Of a DNA stretch of 64,000 nucleotides, positions 35,371 through 47,476 are shown piece after piece. Source of the DNA: Karalla daura. Lineage: Eukaryota > Chordata > Actinopteri > Chaetodontiformes > Leiognathidae. Each line of letters opens with the position of its first letter. Position 1 is the stretch's first letter. Where the stretch lies: assembly GCA_029224185.1 (NCBI GenBank), contig JANZKI010000145.1, positions 1-64,000 on the forward strand. The letters are read 5' to 3'. Under the pieces are notes generated by a model. That model was not told the origin of the DNA. It saw only the letters and a list, made by a program, of their open reading frames with translations, and searched no databases. A program made the position numbers and the translations under genes.

Positions 35371-38300
35371 GCCCAACTAGGCGTTTTAAACACTGTTTAG
35401 GCCTGTTGCTGCACTGCGTAATGGCCCATGGTGAATGCGTCAACACACTTTTTCAAAGCGCTTTTTCCCACCGTTTCCAATGCAGGGGGTTGTAAACAGG
35501 CCCAACTAGGCGTTTTAAACACTGTTTAGGCCTGTTGCTGCACTGCGTAATGGCCCATGGTGAATGCGTCAACACACTTTTTCAAAGCGCTTTTTCCCAC
35601 CGTTTCTGATGCAGGGGGCTGTAAACAGGCCCAACTAGGCGTTCTAAACACTGTTTAGGCCTGTTGCTGCACTGCGTCATGGCCAATGGTGAATGCGTCA
35701 ACACACTTTTTCAAAGCGCTTATCCTCACTGTTTCCGACGCAGGGGGTTTTAAACAGGCCCAACTAGGCGATCTAAACACTGTTTTGGCCTGTTGATGCA
35801 CTGCGTAATGGCCGATGGTGAATGCGTCAACACACTTTTTCAAAGCCCTTTTCCCCACCGTTTCCTACGCAGGGGGCTGTAAATAGGCCCAACTAGGCGT
35901 TCTAAACATTGTTTAGGCCTGTTGCAGCACTGCGTAATGGCCGATGGTGAATGCGTCAACACACTTTTTCAAAGCGCTTTTCCCCACCGTTTCCAATGCA
36001 GGGGGTTGTAAACAGGCCCAACTAGGCGTTTTAAACACTTTTTAGGCCTGTTGCTGCACTGGTAAGTGGCCCATGGTGAATGCGTCAACACACTTTTTCA
36101 AAGCGCTTTTCCCCACCGTTTCCTACGCAGGGGGCTGTAAATAGGCCCAACTAGGCGTTCTAAACATTGTTTAGGCCTGCAGCTGCACTGCGTAATGGCC
36201 GATGGTGAATGCGTCAACACACTTTTTCAAAGCGCTTTTCCCCACCGTTTCTTACGCAGGGGGCTGTAAACAGGCCCAAATAGGCGCTCTAAACACTGTT
36301 TAGGCCTGTTGCTGCACTACGTAATGGCCCATGGTGAATGCGTCAATACACTTTTTCAAAGCGCTTTTCCCCACCGTTTCCTATGCAGGGGGCTGTAAAC
36401 AGGCCCAACTAGGCGATCTAAACACTGTTTTGGCCTGTTGCTGCACTGCGTAATGTCCGATGGTGAATGTGTACACACTTTTTCAAAGCGCTTTTCCCCA
36501 CCGTTTCTTACGCAGGGGGCTGTAAACAGGCCCAACTAGGCGTTTTAAACACTTTTTAGGCCTGTTGCTGCACTAGTAAGTGGCCCATGGTGAATGCGTC
36601 AACACACTTTTTCAAAGCGCTTTTCCCCAACGTTTCTTACGCAGGGGGCTGTAAACAGGCCCAACTAGGCGTTCTAAACACTGTTTAGGCCTGTTGCTGC
36701 ACTGCGTAATGGCCCATGGTGAATGCGTCAACACACTTTTTCAAAGCGCTTTTTCCCACCGTTTCTGATGCAGGGGGCTGTAAACAGGCCCAACTAGGCG
36801 TTCTAAACACTGTTTAGGCCTGTTGCTGCACTGCGTAATGGCCCATGGTGAATGCGTCAACACACTTTTTCAAAGCGCTTTTTCCCACCGTTTCTGATGC
36901 AGGGGGCTGTAAACAGGCCCAACTAGGCGATCTAAACACTGTTTAGGCCTGTTGCTGCACTGCGTCATGGCCAATGGTGAATGCGTCAACACACTTTTTC
37001 AAAGCGCTTATCCTCACTGTTTCCGACGCAGGGGGTTTTAAACAGGCCCAACTAGGCGATCTAAACACTGTTTTGGCCTGTTGATGCACTGCGTAATGGC
37101 CGATGGTGAATGCGTCAACACACTTTTTCAAAGCCCTTTTCCCCACCGTTTCCTACGCAGGGGGCTGTAAATAGGCCCAACTAGGCGTTCTAAACATTGT
37201 TTAGGCCTGTTGCAGCACTGCGTAATGGCCGATGGTGAATGCGTCAACACACTTTTTCAAAGCGCTTTTCCCCACCGTTTCCAATGCAGGGGGTTGTAAA
37301 CAGGCCCAACTAGGCGTTTTAAACACTTTTTAGGCCTGTTGCTGCACTGGTAAGTGGCCCATGGTGAATGCGTCAACACACTTTTTCAAAGCGCTTTTCC
37401 CCACCGTTTCCTACGCAGGGGGCTGTAAATAGGCCCAACTAGGCGTTCTAAACATTGTTTAGGCCTGCAGCTGCACTGCGTAATGGCCGATGGTGAATGC
37501 GTCAACACACTTTTTCAAAGCGCTTTTCCCCACCGTTTCTTACGCAGGGGGCTGTAAACAGGCCCAAATAGGCGCTCTAAACACTGTTTAGGCCTGTTGC
37601 TGCACTACGTAATGGCCCATGGTGAATGCGTCAATACACTTTTTCAAAGCGCTTTTCCCCACCGTTTCCTATGCAGGGGGCTGTAAACAGGCCCAACTAG
37701 GCGATCTAAACACTGTTTTGGCCTGTTGCTGCACTGCGTAATGTCCGATGGTGAATGTGTACACACTTTTTCAAAGCGCTTTTCCCCACCGTTTCTTACG
37801 CAGGGGGCTGTAAACAGGCCCAACTAGGCGTTTTAAACACTTTTTAGGCCTGTTGCTGCACTAGTAAGTGGCCCATGGTGAATGCGTCAACACACTTTTT
37901 CAAAGCGCTTTTCCCCAACGTTTCTTACGCAGGGGGCTGTAAACAGGCCCAACTAGGCGTTCTAAACACTGTTTAGGCCTGTTGCTGCACTGCGTAATGG
38001 CCCATGGTGAATGCGTCAACACACTTTTTCAAAGCGCTTTTTCCCACCGTTTCTGATGCAGGGGGCTGTAAACAGGCCCAACTAGGCGTTCTAAACACTG
38101 TTTAGGCCTGTTGCTGCACTGCGTAATGGCCCATGGTGAATGCGTCAACACACTTTTTCAAAGCGCTTTTTCCCACCGTTTCTGATGCAGGGGGCTGTAA
38201 ACAGGCCCAACTAGGCGATCTAAACACTGTTTAGGCCTGTTGCTGCACTGCGTCATGGCCAATGGTGAATGCGTCAACACACTTTTTCAAAGCGCTTATC

Positions 38301-38519
38301 CTCACCGTTTCCGACGCAGGGGGCTGTAAACAGGCCCAACTAGGCGATCTAAACACTGTTTTGGCCTGTTGATGCACTGCGTAATGGCCGATGGTGAATG
38401 CGTCAACACACTTTTTCACAGCGCTTTTCCCCACCGTTTCCTACGCAGGGGGCTGTAAATAGGCCCAACTAGGCGTTCTAAATATTGTTTAGGCCTGTTG
38501 CAGCACTGCGTCTTAGCCA
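35371..38519 (+). repeat. Family A stretch
   Basis: It holds two 1288-bp copies (35622-38197) and c-d pairs at 35655, 36943 and 38231. The third pair regains TTTTCACAGCGC and leads into the B block at 38520. The unit after the B block (35371-35500) is a mosaic with b-like middle and CCAATGCAGGGGGTTG end. Confidence 0.94.
35622..38197 (+). repeat. Higher-order repeat, 1288 bp x 2
   Basis: Copies are 35622-36909 and 36910-38197, ten units including one h unit of 127 bp. Each runs c (GGGGGTTTTAAAC), d (AAAGCCC), e, a'', CCTGCAGCTGC unit, CAAATAGG f unit, GTCAATACAC unit, h, a, b, b. The first copy starts with GTTC and the second with GATC. It equals the 2314-bp repeat without its B block section. 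Confidence 0.88.
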
Positions 38520-38972
38520 ATGGTGCATGTGTCAACAAACCTTTTCAAAGCGCTTTTCCCCACAGTCTCCCATAAAGGGGGCTGTAAAATGGCTCAAATG
38601 AGCGTTCTAAACACTTTTCAGGCCTGTTGCTGCACTGCGTATTGGCCAATGGTGCATGTGTCAAACTTTTTCAAAGCGCTTTTCCCCACAGTCCCCTATG
38701 CAGGGGGCTTTAAACAGGCTCAAATAAGCATTCTAAACACTTTTCAGGCCTGTTGCTGCACTCTGTCTTTGCCAATGGTGCATGTGTCAACAAACTTTTT
38801 GAAAGCGCTTTTCCCCACAGTCTCCCATGAAGGGGGCTGTAAACAGGCTCAAATAAGCGTTCTAAACACTGTTTTGGCCTGTTGCTGCACTGCGTATTGG
38901 CCAATGGCGCATGTGTCAAACTTTTTCAATGCGCTTTTCCCCATCGTTTCCTACGCAGGGGGCTGTAAATAG
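38520..38972 (+). repeat. Family B block 12 (B3-B4-B5-B6)
   Basis: I lineage, with CCCCATCG in B6. Counterpart of the block at 32596 at +5924. Confidence 0.93.
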
Positions 38973-40577
38973 GCCCAACTAGGCGTTCTAAACATTGTTT
39001 AGGCCTGTTGCTGCACTGCGTAATGGCCGATGGTGAATGCGTCAACACACTTTTTCAAAGCGCTTTTCCCCACCGTTTCCAATGCAGGGGGTTGTAAACA
39101 GGCCCAACTAGGCGTTTTAAACACTGTTTAGGCCTGTTGCTGCACTGCGTAATGGCCCATGGTGAATGCGTCAACACACTTTTTCAAAGCGCTTTTTCCC
39201 ACCGTTTCTGATGCAGGGGGCTGTAAACAGGCCCAACTAGGCGTTCTAAACACTGTTTAGGCCTGTTGCTGCACTGCGTCATGGCCAATGGTGAATGCGT
39301 CAACACACTTTTTCAAAGCGCTTATCCTCACTGTTTCCGACGCAGGGGGTTGTAAACAGGCCCAACTAGGCGATCTAAACACTGTTTTGGCCTGTTGATG
39401 CACTGCGTAATGGCCGATGGTGAATGCGTCAACACACTTTTTCAAAGCCCTTTTCCCCACCGTTTCCTACGCAGGGGGCTGTAAATAGGCCCAACTAGGC
39501 GTTCTAAACATTGTTTAGGCCTGTTGCAGCACTGCGTAATGGCCGATGGTGAATGCGTCAACACACTTTTTCAAAGCGCTTTTCCCCACCGTTTCCAATG
39601 CAGGGGGTTGTAAACAGGCCCAACTAGGCGTTTTAAACACTTTTTAGGCCTGTTGCTGCACTAGTAAGTGGCCCATGGTGAATGCGTCAACACACTTTTT
39701 CAAAGCGCTTTTCCCCAACGTTTCTTACGCAGGGGGCTGTAAACAGGCCCAACTAGGCGTTCTAAACACTGTTTAGGCCTGTTGCTGCACTGCGTAATGG
39801 CCCATGGTGAATGCGTCAACACACTTTTTCAAAGCGCTTTTTCCCACCGTTTCTGATGCAGGGGGCTGTAAACAGGCCCAACTAGGCGTTCTAAACACTG
39901 TTTAGGCCTGTTGCTGCACTGCGTAATGGCCCATGGTGAATGCGTCAACACACTTTTTCAAAGCGCTTTTTCCCACCGTTTCTGATGCAGGGGGCTGTAA
40001 ACAGGCCCAACTAGGCGTTCTAAACACTGTTTAGGCCTGTTGCTGCACTGCGTCATGGCCAATGGTGAATGCGTCAACACACTTTTTCAAAGCGCTTATC
40101 CTCACCGTTTCCGACGCAGGGGGCTGTAAACAGGCCCAACTAGGCGATCTAAACACTGTTTTGGCCTGTTGATGCACTGCGTCATGGCCAATGGTGAATG
40201 CGTCAACACACTTTTTCAAAGCGCTTTTCCCCACCGTTTCCAATGCAGGGGGTTGTAAACAGGCCCAACTAGGCGTTTTAAACACTTTTTAGGCCTGTTG
40301 CTGCACTAGTAAGTGGCCCATGGTGAATGCGTCAACACACTTTTTCAAAGCGCTTTTCCCCAACGTTTCTTACGCAGGGGGCTGTAAACAGGCCCAACTA
40401 GGCGTTCTAAACACTGTTTAGGCCTGTTGCTGCACTGCGTAATGGCCCATGGTGAATGCGTCAACACACTTTTTCAAAGCGCTTTTTCCCACCGTTTCTG
40501 ATGCAGGGGGCTGTAAACAGGCCCAACTAGGCGTTCTAAACACTGTTTAGGCCTGTTGCTGCACTGCGTATTGGCCA
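38973..40577 (+). repeat. Family A stretch
   Basis: Counterpart of 33049-34653 at +5924, with the same c-d pairs (39257, 40031), AAAGCCC at about 39445 and the fused mosaic unit. Confidence 0.94.
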
Positions 40578-41294
40578 ATGGTGCATGTGTCAACAAACTT
40601 TTTCAAAACGCTTTTCCCCACAGTCTCCTTTGCAGGGGGCTTTAAACAGGCTCAACTAAGCGTTCTAAACACTTTTCAGGCCTGTTGCTGCACTGCGTAT
40701 TGGCCAGTGGTGCATGTGTCAACAAACCTTTTCAAAGCGCTTTTCCCCACACTCTCCTATGCAGGTGCAGGGGGCTGTAAACAGGCTCAACGAAGCGTTC
40801 TAAACACTCTTCGGGCCTGTTGCTGCACTGCGTCTTCGCCAATGGTGCATGTGTCAACAAACCTTTTCAAAGCGCCTATCCCCACAGTCTCCCATAAAGG
40901 GGGCTGTAAAATGGCTCAAATGAGCGTTCTAAACACTTTTCAGGCCTGTTGCTGCACTGCGTATTGGCCAATGGTGCATGTGTCAAACTTTTTCAAAGCG
41001 CTTTTCCCCACAGTCCCCTATGCAGGGGGCTTTAAACAGGCTCAAATAAGCATTCTAAACACTTTTCAGGCCTGTTGCTGCACTCTGTCTTTGCCAATGG
41101 TGCATGTGTCAACAAACTTTTTGAAAGCGCTTTTCCCCACAGTCTCCCATGAAGGGGGCTGTAAACAGGCTCAAACAAGCGTTCTAAACACTGTTTTGGC
41201 CTGTTGCTGCACTGCGTATTGGCCAATGGCGCATGTGTCAAACTTTTTCAATGCGCTTTTCCCCACCGTTTCCTACGCAGGGGGCTGTAAATAG
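40578..41294 (+). repeat. Family B block 13, full six-unit form (B1-B6)
   Basis: Counterpart of 34654-35370 with the same translated frame of 238 codons, including GCGCCTATCC in B3. The right flank differs: an A unit with CTAAACATTG and then ACTACGTAATGG. Confidence 0.93.
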
Positions 41295-41734
41295 GCCCAA
41301 CTAGGCGTTCTAAACATTGTTTAGGCCTGTTGCTGCACTACGTAATGGCCCATGGTGAATGCGTCAACACACTTTTTCAAAGCGCTTTTCCCCACCGTTT
41401 CCTACGCAGGGGGCTGTAAACAGGCCCAACTAGGCGTTTTAAACACTGTTTAGGCCTCTTGCTGCACTGCGTAATGGCCCATGGTGAATGCGTACACACT
41501 TTTTCAAAGCGCTTTTCCCCACCGTTTCCAATGCAGGGGGTTTTAAACAGGCCCAACTAGGCCTTCTAAACACTGTTTAGGCCTCTTGCTGCACTGCGTA
41601 ATGTCCGATGGTGAATGTGTACACACTTTTTCAAAGCACTTTTCCCCACCGTTTCCAATGCAGGGGGTTTTAAACAGGCCCAACTAGGCCTTCTAAACAC
41701 TGTTTAGGCCTGTTGCTGCACTGCGTATTGGCCA
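41295..41734 (+). repeat. Short family A stretch (f, g, h units)
   Basis: About 3.5 units carry ACTACGTAATGG, CCTCTTGC with GCGTACACAC, and AATGTCC with GTGTACACAC. The AAAGCAC palindrome variant is at 41633. The same order recurs at +6440 (47735-48110), and the AAAGCAC unit again at 53608. Two of the four units are 127 bp, the highest local density of the 2-bp deletion. Confidence 0.92.
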
Positions 41735-42316
41735 ATGGTGCATGTGTCAACAAACTTTTTCAAAACGCTTTTCCCCACAGTCTCTTTTGCAGGGGGCTTT
41801 AAACAGGCTCAACTAAGCGTTCTAAACACTCTTCGGGCCTGTTGCTGCACTGCGTCTTAGCCAATGGTGCATGTGTCAACAAACCTTTTCAAAGCGCTTT
41901 TCCCCACAGTCTCCCATAAAGGGGGCTGTAAAATGGCTCAACTAAGCGTTCTAAACACTTTTCAGGCCTGTTGCTGCACTGCGTATTGGCCAATGGTGCA
42001 TGTGTCAAACTTTTTCAAAGCGCTTTTCCCCACAGTCCCCTATGCAGGGGGCTTTAAACAGGCTCAAATAAGCATTCTAAACACTTTTCAGGCCTGTTGC
42101 TGCACTCTGTCTTTGCCAATGGTGCATGTGTCAACAAACTTTTTGAAAGCGCTTTTCCCCACAGTCTCCCATGAAGGGGGCTGTAAACAGGCTCAAACAA
42201 GCGTTCTAAACACTGTTTTGGCCTGTTGCTGCACTGCGTATTGGCCAATGGCGCATGTGTCAAACTTTTTCAATGCGCTTTTCCCCACCGTTTCCTACGC
42301 AGGGGGCTGTAAATAG
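41735..42316 (+). repeat. Family B block 14 (B1-B3-B4-B5-B6)
   Basis: Five units. B1 (with private CTCTTTTGCAG) switches through ACTCTTCGGGCC, a B2 3' end, directly into B3, so most of B2 is deleted. Entry to B3 is through GTCTTAGCC, giving an in-frame TAG at 41858, and the long open frame restarts at 41864. B3 has CTCAACTAAGCG, the B1 form, instead of CTCAAATGAGCG, a further B1/B3 exchange. Confidence 0.92.
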
Positions 42317-44824
42317 GCCCAACTAGGCGTTCTAAACATTGTTTAGGCCTGTTGCTGCACTGCGTAATGGCCGATGGTGAATGCGTCAACACACTTTTTC
42401 AAAGCGCTTTTCCCCACCGTTTCCAATGCAGGGGGTTGTAAACAGGCCCAACTAGGCGTTTTAAACACTGTTTAGGCCTGTTGCTGCACTGCGTAATGGC
42501 CCATGGTGAATGCGTCAACACACTTTTTCAAAGCGCTTTTTCCCACCGTTTCTGATGCAGGGGGCTGTAAACAGGCCCAACTAGGCGTTCTAAACACTGT
42601 TTAGGCCTGTTGCTGCACTGCGTCATGGCCAATGGTGAATGCGTCAACACACTTTTTCAAAGCGCTTATCCTCACTGTTTCCGACGCAGGGGGCTGTAAA
42701 CAGGCCCAACTAGGCGATCTAAACACTGTTTTGGCCTGTTGATGCACTGCGTAATGGCCGATGGTGAATGCGTCAACACACTTTTTCAAAGCGCTTTTCC
42801 CCACCGTTTCCTACGCAGGGGGCTGTAAATAGGCCCAACTAGGCGTTCTAAACATTGTTTAGGCCTGTTGCAGCACTGCGTAATGGCCGATGGTGAATGC
42901 GTCAACACACTTTTTCAAAGCGCTTTTCCCCACCGTTTCCAATGCAGGGGGTTGTAAACAGGCCCAACTAGGCGTTTTAAACACTTTTTAGGCCTGTTGC
43001 TGCACTAGTAAGTGGCCCATGGTGAATGCGTCAACACACTTTTTCAAAGCGCTTTTCCCCAACGTTTCTTACGCAGGGGGCTGTAAACAGGCCCAACTAG
43101 GCGTTCTAAACACTGTTTAGGCCTGTTGCTGCACTGCGTAATGGCCCATGGTGAATGCGTCAACACACTTTTTCAAAGCGCTTTTTCCCACCGTTTCTGA
43201 TGCAGGGGGCTGTAAACAGGCCCAACTAGGCGTTCTAAACACTGTTTAGGCCTGTTGCTGCACTGCGTAATGGCCCATGGTGAATGCGTCAACACACTTT
43301 TTCAAAGCGCTTTTTCCCACCGTTTCTGATGCAGGGGGCTGTAAACAGGCCCAACTAGGCGTTCTAAACACTGTTTAGGCCTGTTGCTGCACTGCGTCAT
43401 GGCCAATGGTGAATGCGTCAACACACTTTTTCAAAGCGCTTTTCCCCACCGTTTCCTACGCAGGGGGCTGTAAATAGGCCCAACTAGGCGATCTAAACAC
43501 TGTTTTGGCCTGTTGATGCACTGCGTAATGGCCGATGGTGAATGCGTCAACACACTTTTTCAAAGCGCTTTTCCCCACCGTTTCCTACGCAGGGGGCTGT
43601 AAATAGGCCCAACTAGGCGTTCTAAACATTGTTTAGGCCTGTTGCTGCACTGCGTAATGGCCGATGGTGAATGCGTCAACACACTTTTTCAAAGCGCTTT
43701 TCCCCACCGTTTCCAATGCAGGGGGTTGTAAACAGGCCCAACTAGGCGTTTTAAACACTGTTTAGGCCTGTTGCTGCACTGCTAAGTGGCCCATGGTGAA
43801 TGCGTCAACACACTTTTTCAAAGCGCTTTTCCCCAACGTTTCTTACGCAGGGGGCTGTAAACAGGCCCAACTAGGCGATCTAAACACTGTTTAGGCCTGT
43901 TGCTGCACTGTGTAATGGCCCATGGTGAATGCGTCAACACACTTTTTCAAAGCGCTTTTTCCCACCGTTTCTGATGCAGGGGGCTGTAAACAGGCCCAAC
44001 TAGGCGTTCTAAACACTGTTTAGGCCTGTTGCTGCACTGCGTAATGTCCGATGGTGAATGCGTCAACACACTTTTTCAAAGCGCTTTTTCCCACCGTTTC
44101 CGATGCAGGGGGCTGTAAACAGGCCCAACTAGGCGTTCTAAACACTGTTTAGGCCTGTTGCTGCACTGCGTCATGGCCAATGGTGAATGCGTCAACACAC
44201 TTTTTCAAAGCGCTTATCCTCACCGTTTCCGACGCAGGGGGCTGTAAACAGGCCCAACTAGGCGATCTAAACACTGTTTTGGCCTGTTGATGCACTGCGT
44301 AATGGCCGATGGTGAATGCGTCAACACACTTTTTCAAAGCGCTTTTCCCCACCGTTTCCTACGCAGGGGGCTGTAAATAGGCCCAACTAGGCGTTCTAAA
44401 TATTGTTTAGGCCTGTTGCAGCACTGCGTAATGGCCGATGGTGAATGCGTCAACACACTTTTTCAAAGCGCTTTTCCCCACCGTTTCCAATGCAGGGGGT
44501 TGTAAACAGGCCCAACTAGGCGTTTTAAACACTTTTTAGGCCTGTTGCTGCACTAGTAAGTGGCCCATGGTGAATGCGTCAACACACTTTTTCAAAGCGC
44601 TTTTCCCCAACGTTTCTTACGCAGGGGGCTGTAAACAGGCCCAACTAGGCGTTCTAAACACTGTTTAGGCCTGTTGCTGCACTGCGTAATGGCCCATGGT
44701 GAATGCGTCAACACACTTTTTCAAAGCGCTTTTTCCCACCGTTTCTGATGCAGGGGGCTGTAAACAGGCCCAACTAGGCGTTCTAAACACTGTTTAGGCC
44801 TGTTGATGCACTGCGTATTGGCCA
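42317..44824 (+). repeat. Family A stretch
   Basis: c-d pairs begin at 42601 and 44149. The segment 42439 to about 44368 recurs at +5672 (48111 to about 50040), including two b units, a', CTGTGTAATGG and AATGTCC with an undeleted GCGTCAAC. Differences between the copies lie near 43485/49157 (GATCTAAACACTG versus GTTCTAAATATTG) and 48499 (ATAAGCCCTACTAGG). Confidence 0.94.
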
Positions 44825-45541
44825 ATGGTGCATGTGTCAACAAACTTTTTCAAAACGCTTTTCCCCACAGTCTCCTTTGCAGGGGGCTTTAAACAGGCTC
44901 AACTAAGCGTTCTAAACACTTTTCAGGCCTGTTGCTGCACTGCGTATTGGCCAGTGGTGCATGTGTCAACAAACCTTTTCAAAGCGCTTTTCCCCACACT
45001 CTCCTATGCAGGTGCAGGGGGCTGTAAACAGGCTCAACGAAGCGTTCTAAACACTCTTCGGGCCTGTTGCTGCACTGTGTCTTCGCCAATGGTGCATGTG
45101 TCAACAAACCTTTTCAAAGCGCTTTTCCCCACAGTCTCCCATAAAGGGGGCTGTAAAATGGCTCAAATGAGCGTTCTAAACACTTTTCAGGCCTGTTGCT
45201 GCACTGCGTATTGGCCAATGGTGCATGTGTCAAACTTTTTCAAAGCGCTTTTCCCCACAGTCCCCTATGCAGGGGGCTTTAAACAGGCTCAAATAAGCAT
45301 TCTAAACACTTTTCAGGCCTGTTGCTGCACTCTGTCTTTGCCAATGGTGCATGTGTCAACAAACTTTTTGAAAGCGCTTTTCCCCACAGTCTCCCATGAA
45401 GGGGGCTGTAAACAGGCTCAAACAAGCGTTCTAAACACTGTTTTGGCCTGTTGCTGCACTGCGTATTGGCCAATGGCGCATGTGTCAAACTTTTTCAATG
45501 CGCTTTTCCCCACCGTTTCCTACGCAGGGGGCTGTAAATAG
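44825..45541 (+). repeat. Family B block 15, full six-unit form (B1-B6)
   Basis: 238-codon open block. The B2/B3 junction has CTGTGTCTTCG (GCG to GTG), and B3 has the standard GCGCTTTTCC rather than the GCGCCTATCC of the blocks at 34654 and 40578. It is preceded by GTTGATGCACTGCGTATTGG, a d-type fragment joined to B1. Confidence 0.93.
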
Positions 45542-46759
45542 GCCCAACTAGGCGTTCTAAACATTGTTTAGGCCTGTTGCTGCACTGCGTAATGGCCGAT
45601 GGTGAATGCGTCAACACACTTTTTCAAAGCGCTTTTCCCCACCGTTTCCAATGCAGGGGGTTGTAAACAGGCCCAACTAGGCGTTTTAAACACTGTTTAG
45701 GCCTGTTGCTGCACTGCTAAGTGGCCCATGGTGAATGCGTCAACACACTTTTTCAAAGCGCTTTTCCCCAACGTTTCTTACGCAGGGGGCTGTAAACAGG
45801 CCCAACTAGGCGATCTAAACACTGTTTAGGCCTGTTGCTGCACTGTGTAATGGCCCATGGTGAATGCGTCAACACACTTTTTCAAAGCGCTTTTTCCCAC
45901 CGTTTCTGATGCAGGGGGCTGTAAACAGGCCCAACTAGGCGTTCTAAACACTGTTTAGGCCTGTTGCTGCACTGCATAATGTCCGATGGTGAATGCGTCA
46001 ACACACTTTTTCAAAGCGCTTTTTCCCACCGTTTCCGATGCAGGGGGCTGTAAACAGGCCCAACTAGGCGTTCTAAACACTGTTTAGGCCTGTTGCTGCA
46101 CTGCGTCATGGCCAATGGTGAATGCGTCAACACACTTTTTCAAAGCGCTTATCCTCACCGTTTCCGACGCAGGGGGCTGTAAACAGGCCCAACTAGGCGA
46201 TCTAAACACTGTTTTGGCCTGTTGATGCACTGCGTAATGGCCGATGGTGAATGCGTCAACACACTTTTTCAAAGCGCTTTTCCCCACCGTTTCCTACGCA
46301 GGGGGCTGTAAATAGGCCCAACTAGGCGTTCTAAATATTGTTTAGGCCTGTTGCAGCACTGCGTAATGGCCGATGGTGAATGCGTCAACACACTTTTTCA
46401 AAGCGCTTTTCCCCACCGTTTCCAATGCAGGGGGTTGTAAACAGGCCCAACTAGGCGTTTTAAACACTTTTTAGGCCTGTTGCTGCACTAGTAAGTGGCC
46501 CATGGTGAATGCGTCAACACACTTTTTCAAAGCGCTTTTCCCCAACGTTTCTTACGCAGGGGGCTGTAAACAGGCCCAACTAGGCGTTCTAAACACTGTT
46601 TAGGCCTGTTGCTGCACTGCGTAATGGCCCATGGTGAATGCGTCAACACACTTTTTCAAAGCGCTTTTTCCCACCGTTTCTGATGCAGGGGGCTGTAAAC
46701 AGGCCCAACTAGGCGTTCTAAACACTGTTTAGGCCTGTTGCTGCACTGCGTATTGGCCA
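45542..46759 (+). repeat. Family A stretch within 1935-bp repeat
   Basis: Nine to ten units: e-like, one ending CCAATGCAG, a', CTGTGTAATGG unit, AATGTCC unit (here with private CTGCATAATG near 45972), c-d at 46084, e, a, b. Confidence 0.94.
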
Positions 46760-47476
46760 ATGGTGCATGTGTCAACAAACTTTTTCAAAACGCTTTTCCC
46801 CACAGTCTCCTTTGCAGGGGGCTTTAAACAGGCTCAACTAAGCGTTCTAAACACTTTTCAGGCCTGTTGCTGCACTGCGTATTGGCCAGTGGTGCATGTG
46901 TCAACAAACCTTTTCAAAGCGCTTTTCCCCACACTCTCCTATGCAGGTGCAGGGGGCTGTAAACAGGCTCAACGAAGCGTTCTAAACACTCTTCGGGCCT
47001 GTTGCTGCACTGTGTCTTCGCCAATGGTGCATGTGTCAACAAACCTTTTCAAAGCGCTTTTCCCCACAGTCTCCCATAAAGGGGGCTGTAAAATGGCTCA
47101 AATGAGCGTTCTAAACACTTTTCAGGCCTGTTGCTGCACTGCGTATTGGCCAATGGTGCATGTGTCAAACTTTTTCAAAGCGCTTTTCCCCACAGTCCCC
47201 TATGCAGGGGGCTTTAAACAGGCTCAAATAAGCATTCTAAACACTTTTCAGGCCTGTTGCTGCACTCTGTCTTTGCCAATGGTGCATGTGTCAACAAACT
47301 TTTTGAAAGCGCTTTTCCCCACAGTCTCCCATGAAGGGGGCTGTAAACAGGCTCAAACAAGCGTTCTAAACACTGTTTTGGCCTGTTGCTGCACTGCGTA
47401 TTGGCCAATGGCGCATGTGTCAAACTTTTTCAATGCGCTTTTCCCCACCGTTTCCTACGCAGGGGGCTGTAAATAG
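46760..47476 (+). repeat. Family B block 16, full six-unit form (B1-B6)
   Basis: Counterpart of 44825-45541 at +1935 with the same translated frame. It is preceded by GTTGCTGC rather than GTTGATGC, which separates the two copies. Confidence 0.93.

Larger units (their letters stand above)
31008..35385 (+). repeat. 4.4-kb segment, first copy (second at 36932-41309)
   Basis: Unit-by-unit order and private markers recur at exactly +5924: TTTTCACAGC 32489/38413, CCCCATCG in B6 of the blocks at 32596/38520, fused units 34107/40031, six-unit B blocks 34654/40578 with GCGCCTATCC. Similarity starts where GTTC changes to GATC (about 31006/36930) and ends at 35386/41310 (GCGTTTTAAA versus GCGTTCTAAA). 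About 1.5 kb separates the copies. Confidence 0.9.
36932..41309 (+). repeat. 4.4-kb segment, second copy
   Basis: Counterpart of 31008-35385 at +5924. It contains a four-unit B block (38520), c-d pairs at 39257 and 40031 and the six-unit B block at 40578, each matching the first copy including private variants. Confidence 0.9.
43600..47469 (+). repeat. Higher-order repeat, 1935 bp x 2 (third start at 47470)
   Basis: Copies are 43600-45534 and 45535-47469. The length is exactly 15 x 129, because the +6 of B2 cancels the -3 of B4 and B6. Shared markers are CTGTGTCTTCG (45077 and 47012) and CTGTGTAATGG. A third copy begins at 47470 and diverges at 47690, where TTTTTGAAAAAGCTTTT appears. Confidence 0.93.
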
